Assembly: GCA_027600665.1 (NCBI GenBank) | Contig: JADGJL010000464.1 | Span: 1-20,557 of the forward strand | DNA: 20,557 bases | DNA from: Irineochytrium annulatum | Lineage: Eukaryota > Chytridiomycota > Chytridiomycetes > Chytridiales > Chytridiaceae | Reading direction: 5' to 3' | Shown here: positions 8,862 through 17,271 of the stretch, piece by piece | Position numbering within the stretch: position 1 is the stretch's first letter | How the letters are laid out: the number at the start of each line of letters is the position of its first letter | Translations under genes and position numbers: made by a program | The notes under the pieces: generated by a model | Told to the model about the DNA's origin: nothing | What the model saw: only the letters and a program-made list of their open reading frames with translations | Databases searched by the model: none

Positions 8862-11070
8862 TGTTGGATAGTGCTGGTGGTGTGAAGGTGAGGAGTAGGT
8901 GTAGAGATGTTGCGACTAGGTCGAGTGATGAACTTTTTGGTAGAGGGGGCCATGCCGTAATGAGGGCCGTCACCCGAACCTGTCAAAGTTGACCTTGATT
9001 GTTTGCCTTGAAGGGATTTACACCCACCTGCCGCCCTGCCATCACGGAAGAATGCTCACAGTGTTGGGGACGTTATTGGACGAGAGCATGCGGGCGTGGC
9101 ATAATAGCAAATCCTCGTGAGAACGCTCCTAAACAAAGCAGCCGGCTCGTACTAAACCACCCCAAGCGTCGGCTTGCAATGCAACCTCCACGAAGTCGCT
9201 GTGATATGTCGTCGGGTATGTAGGAAGAGTAAAACCGCCTCTGTGGTTTAAGTCCAACTGAAGGGAACCACAACCTCGCCATCGGAACTCATAACAGCGC
9301 AAGAATGACGCGCAAAAAGAGCGAGCATTGGGAAGTAGATCCGCAACTGCCTTCTCGGCCCGCCAGGCGCCTGTCCGAACTCAGATAGTCGTCTTTGAAG
9401 TTAGGATCAACAGGTTACGACAAGCTCGTTAACTTTATTACTGTCCCGCGTATAAAACATGTAAAAACACCATCGCATTGCGTCAAGAAAACGTAGGATA
9501 GAGAGGCGCTGACATAACCTGCAGATATATGGCGAAGAGACGAATTAAAGAAAGGTAACCGCCAGGAGGAATAGGGTCAAATAATGCGAGCGCTTAAGCT
9601 TAGCAATAAGAAGGTGATAGCAGGTGCGCTTTGTGACTATTTGGAATGACCTCGCTTCTTTACGTCCATGGATCCGGTATAGGGCAAACATTGTGTTATC
9701 GGGAACAGCGACCAGCAAACTCGCTTATTCCAAGTCGTCCACCTGGAGGATCTCAGCACAGCCTTTCCGCAACCTCGAAGGTCGACCCATCCCAACCAAC
9801 ATCACTCCATTCCGCACCCGCGTTCAGTCCTCCTCTGCTAATCATCATACAGTCGCCCGTCACAAGCATCCCCATCCTCCATAACCCTCTTTTCAACGCA
9901 CCATGCCCTCCCGCGACCCTCGGTACACGGCCCTTTGGCCAACCCACATAACTCGAACTTGCACAAGATGCCGGGTGAGGACCCTCCCTACATGCCTCAC
10001 ATAACCTCAGCGCCCCTTGCTGCTATCGCGCGCGCCAGCGGCTCCGCCAGGCCGTCCGCTCTTTTGGATGTGACGACGACGGCGCGGCCTTAACGACCAC
10101 GTTGACGAATGTGCGAACGGAGGCCATGTAGACGCGAGCACGCAACGCGCGAAGAGGATCATGAGCGCTGAGCGGCTCGAGCGGTCTGCACCAACGGCTT
10201 GTTTACAGCTTATGCGCATTCATCGAGAAAGAAGTTGGAGTTGGAAAATGGCCAGGCCATTGTTTGAAGATGGACAACGGCGAGCACATTTTTGAAGACC
10301 ATGTCCTATTCAGGAGCTATCCTTTGTTTGCGCCTTTACATGATTAATACCGACATTTTTTTAAAATCAAACTTACTGGTGTGGCTTGCTTCACCCGAAC
10401 CTCGACGCCAGGTTCATGGACCCAATTGAATGCACGTCGTTTGTCATCCTACATTATAATACCATGCAGGGGAGTCGCAGGTCCGAGCGGCCGCCGGTAC
10501 TCCGCCCGCCATCGTTGTCATTGGGCTTCGGCATCGGGGTAGCGGTACAGACAGCTCTGCCTCGCCAGCTCTGGGTCGGCGGAACAACGAAGGCAGTGCA
10601 TAAACAATTTAATGCCTTCGAGAGGGATTCACTTTCTCAAATTCGTTTGTTCTGTCTCGACATATTTCTTTTTCCTTTTTTTTTTTTGCAATAATTAGAT
10701 ACGAGTGCTGGACAACAATATTGGCTACTGGATATATTGCCGCCTTCTGAGGTCTTGGCGAAAGCCTTGTCCCGATTGGGATTGTCGCCCTTCGTTGACA
10801 AATTGTTTGGACGAAATGGTCAGAGAAATCAGAAAAATGACGGGAAAATCCAGAGCGTAAAAAAGAGAATAAAAGTGATTAAATCAGAAAAAAACGGTAA
10901 AGGAAGATAAGCGATGCCTATTGGCTGGTCAACCTGGACGGCTATGCGGGCTGGGCCGGGCGCGCGCCCAGCCGCTCGCGAGTTAAAAGCCAACGCCTTT
11001 CGCCGGGCCACCCCCACCAACACGTCCACTCCCACCCCTCCACACGACTAGCCCTACCCAAATCTCTTCG
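8862..11070. other. Gene-free region of about 2.2 kb
   Basis: No convincing coding exon, tRNA or transposon signature was found on either strand; open frames are short, overlap one another and resemble no family. Visible items: a TATAAAA at 9451-9457 with no gene behind it, an AATGCACGT copy at 10429-10437, and a 12-T run at 10676-10687. The right end should contain the promoter and 5' leader of the expansin-like gene. A lineage-specific or heavily spliced gene, or a non-coding RNA, could be missed here. Confidence 0.5.
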
Positions 11071-11132
11071 GTAAGCCGCCGGCGCGTCCCATTTCATCCT
11101 GCTCGACGCGTACTAACATGACTTTTCTTCAG
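11071..11132 (+). other. 5'-UTR intron of the expansin-like gene
   Basis: A complete 62-nt intron signature lies 68 nt before the ATG at 11200: donor GTAAGC (11071), perfect branch TACTAAC (11111-11117), pyrimidine-rich tract and acceptor CAG ending at 11132. Size and signals match the coding introns of the neighbouring genes. The ATG inside the intron (11117-11119) would be removed by splicing. Confidence 0.75.
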
Positions 11133-11199
11133 AACCCGCACCGCACCCCCAACCTACCACACCGCACTCCCTCTCTCAACCAAAGCCTCAACTAAAAAC

Positions 11200-11716
11200 A
11201 TGCACGCCACCACCGTCACCCTCGCCCTCGGCCTCGTCGCGTGCCTCATTGCCCCCACCCAAGTTGTCTCCGCCCCTGTCGCCGCCGCCGACGCTGCCGC
11301 CGTCGCTGTCGCCATCCCCGAGGCGTCCCCTGCCTCGGAGGCCAGTCTCGCGAAGCGCCACGCGAACATCAGGACCACCTGGTACAGGCCCAACGACGAT
11401 AACTGTGAGTAGCTTTGCCCTTCGTGTTTGCCACATACATTGGTGCTAACCGTGTAATGCCTTGACAGACGAGAGCGCCTGCGGCCACCCCATCCACAAC
11501 AGCGACATGATCTGCGCCATCAGCATCAAGACGTTCAACATGGACATGTGCGGCAAGAAGATCAACGTTCACAACGAGGGCAAGTCAGTTCAAGTCACGC
11601 TTTGGGACAGCTGCGCGGCTTGCCCCGACAACGGCCTCGATCTGAGCTTGGCCGCCTTCAAGGAGATTGGGGACTTGGACACCGGTGTTCTCTCGGTCGA
11701 CTGGGAGTGGGCTTAA
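11200..11716 (+). CDS. Secreted double-psi beta-barrel protein (expansin/RlpA-like)
   Basis: Exons 11200-11404 and 11469-11716 give 150 aa. The 64-nt intron has a GTGAGT donor, a GTGCTAAC branch and a GACAG acceptor. A signal peptide (~1-25, ending VVSA) is followed by an Ala/Val-rich pro-segment ending LAKR, a Kex2-type dibasic site at ~52-53. The mature ~97-residue domain starts near HANIRTTWYRP and contains ESACGHPIHNSDMICAIS, CGKKINVHN, VQVTLWDSCAACPDNGLDLS and ends GVLSVDWEW. This is the DPBB fold shared by expansins, loosenins, barwin-like and RlpA-like proteins. It is a single domain with no expansin C-terminal carbohydrate-binding domain. Fungal relatives are wall-active or protease-inhibiting small secreted proteins; no lytic activity can be claimed from sequence. 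Conserved Asp in LWDSC and the paired cysteines are present. Confidence 0.92.
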
Positions 11717-13401
11717 AATATTAAGCCATACGCGGGGTTTCTGTGGTGGTATTGTTGGGACATTCCGCACGCTCAGTCTTGTTATCTTTCTCTTATCTCC
11801 ACACACTAATTCAGCCGAGTTTGCTGCTGCTTGTCCCGAACTCTCATTATCCTCCTTCACAATCTCCCCTCGCACACCTCTCTCATTTTTCGCATCGCTG
11901 GCGTCTGACACACCTCGCATCATTCACGGACAATTCATAGAGACAACAACCACACATTAGAGATAGACGCACTTACTCATTTTCTGCATGTTCATTCTTT
12001 TTGGTTCATGATGCGAACCGGGTCTGCTTATTTGTTTTCTTTAAGGACAATCTTCTGTTTTATTAAATTAGAAAAAGCACGCTTGCAAAGACAATAATAC
12101 TGCTGACCCCTCAAATTCGGAAATATTGCGACAACAAGCGCGCAGCTGTCACGTGGCCCCTTTCCTTTTTTAATGACTTTATTTTGAGCTTTCCTACTGC
12201 TTCTTCAAAGCAAGTTTTAGCATGACAGCAGCTGCGGAACTGTCAACGCTCTCCGTCAACGTCACCCGCTTCATCTAAACCAAACGATTTCGACACCGCT
12301 GCATGTAAAAGCTCTTGATTTCAACGGCCCTGCACGAGAGCCCTCATGGCCACCTTCTTCGCCTTATGGTTGGGATTATATATTTTTCGCCTGGGGCCGA
12401 TTCTGTTCATAGGACGCCGACGAGCGAAAGATATCTAACCCCAATTTTAAGGCAAAGAAGGTAGCTCTGAGGGTCTCTCGTGCAAGTTCCCCTTGCACAT
12501 CCCTAACCGACAGCCCGCAACGGCATTCCCGACGAGCAAAGGCCACTGGACGCTCCACTTTGGCGCTTTTATTGTGCAAACTTCCAGTACGAGAGCTAAG
12601 GTCGTCGTATCACACTGGTGGAACGTATGGTCGGTAGCAGCAAAGGATCGGCTCGCCTAGAATGTCGTACATAATCCTCTCGGGGCTTTCCGGGGGTGTC
12701 CTGCTATTGTCCGTCAGCTTCGTGCGCGTTGAACTCAACCCTCACCATCTCACCATCGTCTGCCTGAGAAGAACGCCACTGCAATAACCCCGTCCCGTCT
12801 ATCACGATGACAAACATCATATCTCTTCCCTGAGCGCGGATGTTGTGCACCCATGCTTCTCTTCTGCGCCGTTGCTGGTTTTAACCTGACGCAACTCGGG
12901 AACCGTTAAATTCACGCTTAGAGTGAAGAAGAAAATGAACGCGCCAGAAAAACCTTCAACGGCACGGCCAGGCCCTCCTGCCGCACCAACACAACGGATT
13001 TGGCCTCCTCCAACCTTCCCAGCTCCTCTTTGTCATTCCTGGCTTTCTCCTCGGCTTACCTTCCCCATCTGTTCCTTCTCCTAGCCCTTTCTACCCTTCT
13101 TCATGGTGGAGCCCAATATCGCCCAATACGGCCCACTATATCTCCGCGTAATCCTTCCAGACCTTGAAGTTGACCCTGTCGCTACGTTGGGCGGACTCAA
13201 AGAGTGGGTAGCTATGTGTGGAACGGCATCTTCTCGGAGCGGCGCCTTTTGCGTCGTTCGCAGACGTGGATGACTATGATAATGGATGATACGGGATGAC
13301 GCTGGAGGTGGCGACGTTGTCAGGTTGGTTGGCGTCTGATTATTAGCAACTCCCCAGTCGTCAACTCCGGCCCCATCCCATTTTCTGGTCTACCCACAAC
13401 C
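11717..13401. other. Gene-free region of about 1.7 kb before the DUF952 gene
   Basis: No coding segment is supported. It includes the 3' UTR of the expansin-like gene, a small inverted repeat GTGCAAG-ttccc-CTTGCAC at 12480-12498, a tandem CCCAAT-containing repeat at 13111-13140, and three GGATGA hexamers at 13268-13298. The last two lie in the likely promoter of the DUF952 gene. No tRNA or transposon signature was recognised. Confidence 0.5.
13111..13140 (+). repeat. Three tandem GCCCA(A/C)TA decamers (CCAAT-like) upstream of DUF952 gene
   Basis: GCCCAATATC, GCCCAATACG and GCCCACTATA follow each other without gaps, about 260-290 nt before the ATG at 13402. The first two hold CCAAT. This looks like clustered binding sites for a CCAAT-binding (HAP/NF-Y type) complex; function is inferred from the motif. 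Confidence 0.55.
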
Positions 13402-13794
13402 ATGACCGCCCCCACCCCCGCTCCAACGTACCTCTACAAGATCCTCACGCCCGATCAATACCCTCCCCCTCCTCCTCCTGCGCCATGGACGCCACTTGAC
13501 GCGCGCGACGGCTACGCGCACCTGAGCACTTCCACCCAGGCCGTCGGGACAGCCAACCTCTTCTTTGGGTCCCATCCCAAGATCCTGATTTTGTGTATAC
13601 CCGTGGAGAGGTTGAAGGGGGCTGATCTGAGGTGGGAGGCGCCGGCCGGGTCGCCGGCGGAGAGTGAGGAGAGGAAAGTGGATGTGTTTCCGCATTTGTA
13701 CGGGATGGGGCTGGATGGTGGGGAGCATGTCGAGAGGGTCGTGGAGGTCGAGAGGAACGCGGAGGGGAGATTCGTTTTTGAGGTACCGTATTGA
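13402..13794 (+). CDS. DUF952 family protein, intronless
   Basis: A single-exon 130-aa protein. It starts at an ATG preceded by a favourable CAACC context. Family landmarks: an N-terminal YLYKILTPDQY, DARDGYAHLSTSTQAVGTANLFF, a hydrophobic strand ILILCIPVERL, then LRWEAP, FPHLYGMGL and a C-terminal EGRFVFEVPY. DUF952 proteins occur across bacteria and fungi as small cytosolic proteins of unknown biochemical function. A proline run (PPPPPPAPW) between the first strand and the DGYAHLS motif is a local insertion. No signal peptide or membrane segment is visible. Two AATAAA motifs follow the stop. Confidence 0.9.
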   Translation: MTAPTPAPTYLYKILTPDQYPPPPPPAPWTPLDARDGYAHLSTSTQAVGTANLFFGSHPKILILCIPVERLKGADLRWEAPAGSPAESEERKVDVFPHLYGMGLDGGEHVERVVEVERNAEGRFVFEVPY

Positions 13795-14319
13795 TAGAGG
13801 GGAGGGAAAGATGGTGCTCAGTTCGTGTGGGTCTATCCTTGCATTCTTCCCCTTTGAACTCGTTTTTGATAGTTTGCTACTAATAAAGAGCACTGCAGTA
13901 AATAAGACGTGCAAATAAAGCAAATACAACTTGCACGAGAGAGAGAAGAAGGGCGTGACGTGGAAGAAGCACGAAATTTTTCTGCAGTCACGAAAGCAAG
14001 AAGCGCGATGAGTAAGCGACATACGCCGTGGGCACGCGGCAAAAACAGTCCTTCGTGGATAAACAAGGGCAGATGTTCGGCATAACTTTGTGGGCTGAAG
14101 TTTTTGCTCGAGGGCTCGGCGCGTCGCCGCGTTTGCGTCAGAATTCCCACCCGCGGCCCTGCGGAGTCCGCGCTCTCCGCGCCCATCCACTTCCTGACTC
14201 GTCCGCTCGCTTCAGTGTCGTGTTCACCCACGAGTGACGATGTGACGAGATGAAGACATAAGAGCCGACTGGCCCCCCTTCCGTCCTCCTTCACATCATA
14301 CTTCAATCCTTCCACAACC
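13795..14319. other. Intergenic region between DUF952 and MFS genes
   Basis: About 0.5 kb with the DUF952 3' end and the promoter of the MFS gene. No clear TATA box was seen before 14320; the leader ends in a CT-rich stretch and CAACC before the ATG. Long minus-strand open frames here are antisense shadows without family resemblance. Confidence 0.5.
13882..13919 (+). terminator. Paired AATAAA polyadenylation signals after the DUF952 gene
   Basis: AATAAA occurs at 13882-13887 and again at 13914-13919, about 88 and 120 nt past the DUF952 stop codon, in an A-rich stretch. These are plausible 3'-end processing signals on the plus strand. Confidence 0.55.
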
Positions 14320-16357
14320 ATGTCCTTATCAACACTCGCAGAGGAAGACTCCAAGTCCCAACCGATCACCACCAACCTCGCTGCTGGCGTCTCTCCCGCC
14401 ACTACCCTCACCCCCTCCACCACCCCGACCCCTTCAGTATTAACATCAACAACGGAACCGACAAAGCTCGACGTGAAAAGCCTGGACGACGTTGAGCTCG
14501 GTGTGGAAGCGGCGGACAAGAAGGAGACGATCTCGGTCACCGCGAGTAACGATGGGAGCCATCACATCGACCCTTCGTTCGTGCGAGTGAAGCTTACGAG
14601 GCTTCAGTTCGTCTTGGTTTACGTGGCGTGAGTTTTGTTTTCTACATTTTCCGACAATATATTTTTTTGCTTTCCTTTTACCTGGTTTTGCTAAAAAACG
14701 TCTCCAGGCTTGCACTCAGCATCTTCCTCGGTGCCCTCGATCAAACGATCGTCGCGACCGCATTGCGCGCTATCGTGGAGGACCTGGGCGGTGAGACCCT
14801 AATCCCATGGATCGGGTCAGCATTCCTGCTGGCCACCACCTCCGTCGCGGCGCTCTACGGGAAATTCGCAGACATCTTTGGGCGGAAAATCACCTTCTTG
14901 TTCGCGCTCATCGTCTTCGAGGCCGGTTCGTTGGTCTGCGGCATTGCCCCGAGCATGGAGGTTTTGGTAGTCGGTCGAGCGGTTGCCGGTCTCGGTGCAG
15001 GCGGCATCTTCTCGCTAGTCATGATCATCATCTCCGACATCGTCAGCATCCAGGACAGGGGCAAGTACCAGGGCATCTTGGGTGCCGTCTTCGGCGTTGC
15101 GTCAGTTGTCGGCCCGTTAATGGGCGGCGCGTTTTCGGATCATGTGTCCTGGAGGTGGTGTTTCTACATCAAGTGAGTCTTCTCGCTCTTCTGCTCTAGG
15201 ATGTCCTTGACTTGTCGCTAACAACGCCTTTGATTCTTTTCTGCAAAAATAGCCTGCCCATCGGCGCCGTCACGGTCGTCGCCGTCATTTTCCTCCTCAA
15301 GTTCCCGCGTCCCGAGGGCGACATGCGTCACAAGCTGGCACGCATCGACTTCCTCGGGGCTCTCCTCCTCACCGCCGCCGTCTGCTGCTTGATCACCCCG
15401 CTGCAGCTCGGCGGTACCACCTGGGCTTGGAGCGCGCCCCAAACCATCGTTCTTTTCGTCCTTTCGGTCATCCTGTTCGTCGCCCTCTTCTTTGTCGAGA
15501 CCCGCGTCGCTAAGGAGCCCATCATCCCGCCCGCTATGTTCGTCAACTCTTCCGTCACGGCCTTCCTCGTCATCGCTGTCGCGCTCGGAGCTGCCTTCTT
15601 TTCGGCCGTCTACTACATCTCGTAAGTTCGCCATCTTACCCTTTTACCTCGCCGTGTCATGTGCTGACGAGTTCTCCTCCCATTCAGGCTCTTTTTCCAA
15701 ATATCCTACGGCGACACTGCGACCCAGGCGGGATTAGAGACTATCCCGCTCGTGATGGGCCTCGTACTCATGAGCATCGCGTCAGGCCAGATCGTCTCCC
15801 GCACCGGCTACTACGTCCCGTTCATCTACGTCGGCGGCGTCCTCCTCTGCGTCGGCCTCGGCCTCATCTCTATCCTCTCGCCCACATCCGCGCGCGTCGA
15901 GCAAGTCTTCTTCCTCCTGATCGCCGGCCTCGGCGCCGGTTGCATCATTCAGATCCGCGTTCTGGGCCTGCAGGCGTCCGTCGACGGCCCTATGATCGCC
16001 ATCGCGACAGCCGTCTCGCAGTTCTCGCAGTCCCTCGGCGGCTCCGTCGGCGTCGCCATCACGGGGACCGTGTACCAGAACATCCTCGCGTCCAACATCA
16101 AGGCCAAGCCCGAGCTCAGCGCGCTGCTGGCGAGCCAGGGCGTCGACCCGGCGCAGGTGAACCTGCCGATCCTGCGGACGATGATCGAGGGGAACGCGTT
16201 GCTGCTGGGCCAGCTGGTAGACGCGTTTGCCGGCGCGTTCCAAATCGCGTACAGGGCGTCATTGCCGTTCCCGATCGTCATCCTAGTGGCGGCGCTGTTC
16301 TTGAGAAATTACATGGTAAAGGCTAAGCCTGGGGCGGCCGCGGCTGCGGCGCATTGA
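14320..16357 (+). CDS. MFS drug:H+ antiporter, DHA2 (14-TM) type, four exons
   Basis: Plasma- or vacuolar-membrane major facilitator of the DHA2 family, likely exporting toxic compounds or secondary metabolites by proton antiport. Exons 14320-14627, 14708-15172, 15253-15621 and 15688-16357 give 603 aa; introns are 80, 80 and 66 nt with GTGAGT/GTAAGT donors, and all frames agree. A ~95-residue Ser/Thr/Pro-rich cytosolic N-terminus precedes 14 hydrophobic helices. Motifs: LDQTIVATAL (D1) in TM1, GKFADIFGRK (motif A) after TM2, GRAVAGLGAGG (motif B) in TM4, GAVFGVASVVGPLMGG (motif C) in TM5 and WRWCFYINLPIG before TM6. LGGSVGVAITGTVYQN in TM13 is typical of DHA2. The TM12 segment reads IIQIRVLGLQA, with an Arg where relatives commonly have uncharged residues. 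The C-terminus is a short Ala-rich tail. The substrate is not predictable. No biosynthetic cluster genes adjoin it in this window. Confidence 0.95.
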
Positions 16358-16522
16358 GAGCGATGGTGGAGGTTGGGGCTTTCCATTAGAAGGGGCAGAT
16401 ATCAGTGTTGATTTATATCATGATGTATTTTTCGTCATCTCTCACCAAGTTTCATCTTTTATTGTTATGCATAGTACTTCATAATCACTATGAATCTTCA
16501 GCACAGCTTCTGTTCCATACCT

Positions 16523-16546
16523 GTTGTAATGCACGTTGTAATGCAC
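16523..16546 (+). repeat. Tandem 12-bp repeat GTTGTAATGCAC x2
   Basis: Two exact adjacent copies of GTTGTAATGCAC, followed by GTTTG, located 166 nt after the MFS stop codon. The core AATGCACGT also occurs at 5027 and 10429. Confidence 0.85.
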
Positions 16547-16547
16547 G

Positions 16548-16561
16548 TTTGTGATCACAAA
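16548..16561. repeat. Perfect 14-bp palindrome TTTGTGATCACAAA
   Basis: A self-complementary 14-mer immediately after the tandem 12-mer. It could be a dimeric transcription-factor site or part of an mRNA 3' end; function is unknown. Confidence 0.85.
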
Positions 16562-17271
16562 AAGAAATTGTTATATTTTGAACATGACAGCTTTATCGAC
16601 GTCTCTCCTCACCGGAAGACCCTAACCTTCTGTTTTTGCGGTTGCTTCCGGTTCAGTTCGTTTCTGCTTCAGCAGAAGTGACTGGTAGGGAAAGAGCGAA
16701 GGTGTAAAAAAGGCAGGCAAAATTAGCTCGGCAACACAACAGGCACTCTGCTTGAATTCCACCAGCCCCAGCCGGGCTTGTGAGTTGGTGCCGGTCCAAC
16801 TGGGACCCTGTTTTTTGCAGGCATCCACCCGGTCAGCGAGCGAGGCGACGAGGGCGGCCGTCCATAGACATATTAGACATAGAGGCAGGTTCGAGGAGGA
16901 CGTCAGCTGCATCGCTCCACCAGTTCGGTATTTTTCAGCCACGGGTCGGATTCCTTCGGATTGACCGCCACCTCCTCCATCGCTGCAATCGACCCCCGAG
17001 CCGCTGTCCCAACCACCGTTGGAGAGAAACCTCGACGACCGCCAGCGCCTGCATAAGCCGTGGAAGTCCCTTGGAGAACCTGTCAGTCGCATTTTAGCGG
17101 AAGCACCGGACCTAAGCTGAGCTGGGCTGGGCCTCAGCACTCCAGCTGACATTCGCGGAGCGGTGGAAGCACTGCGGAGTAGCACCGCGGGATAATCGGC
17201 ACGTTGGATCAGCATCAGCACCCCGTCAACGTCAGATTTTAGAATCGGGGACCGCGCCCCTGCTGCCGGTC

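Larger units (their letters stand above)
16358..17271. other. Intergenic region between MFS and phosphodiesterase genes
   Basis: About 0.9 kb with the MFS 3' end and the phosphodiesterase promoter/5' leader. It contains the tandem 12-mer and the palindrome listed separately. A 199-codon open frame on the minus strand (17221-16622) begins with GTG, lacks an ATG start and resembles nothing known, so it is not called. No RNA gene was recognised. Confidence 0.5.

Noticed and set aside
8862..11070. Possible transposon or lineage-specific gene in the gene-poor stretch
   Set aside because: No transposase or reverse-transcriptase motif, no terminal inverted or long direct repeat seen by eye, and no exon chain with family resemblance.
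12480..12498. GTGCAAG-ttccc-CTTGCAC hairpin as an RNA gene or terminator
   Set aside because: Only a 7-bp stem, no flanking RNA gene features, and factor-independent hairpin terminators do not apply to fungal mRNA genes.
13390..14190. 266-codon open frame on the minus strand
   Set aside because: It runs antisense to the well-supported DUF952 gene and into its 3' region. Low-complexity translation with no family resemblance; explained by GC-rich codon bias of the opposite strand.
15661..16326. 221-codon plus-strand open frame within the MFS gene
   Set aside because: Different frame of the last MFS exon, extremely Arg/Pro-rich, no hydrophobic helices; shadow of the transporter.
16622..17221. 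199-codon open frame on the minus strand upstream of the phosphodiesterase
   Set aside because: Begins with GTG rather than ATG, resembles no family, and shows no supporting splice or promoter signals.
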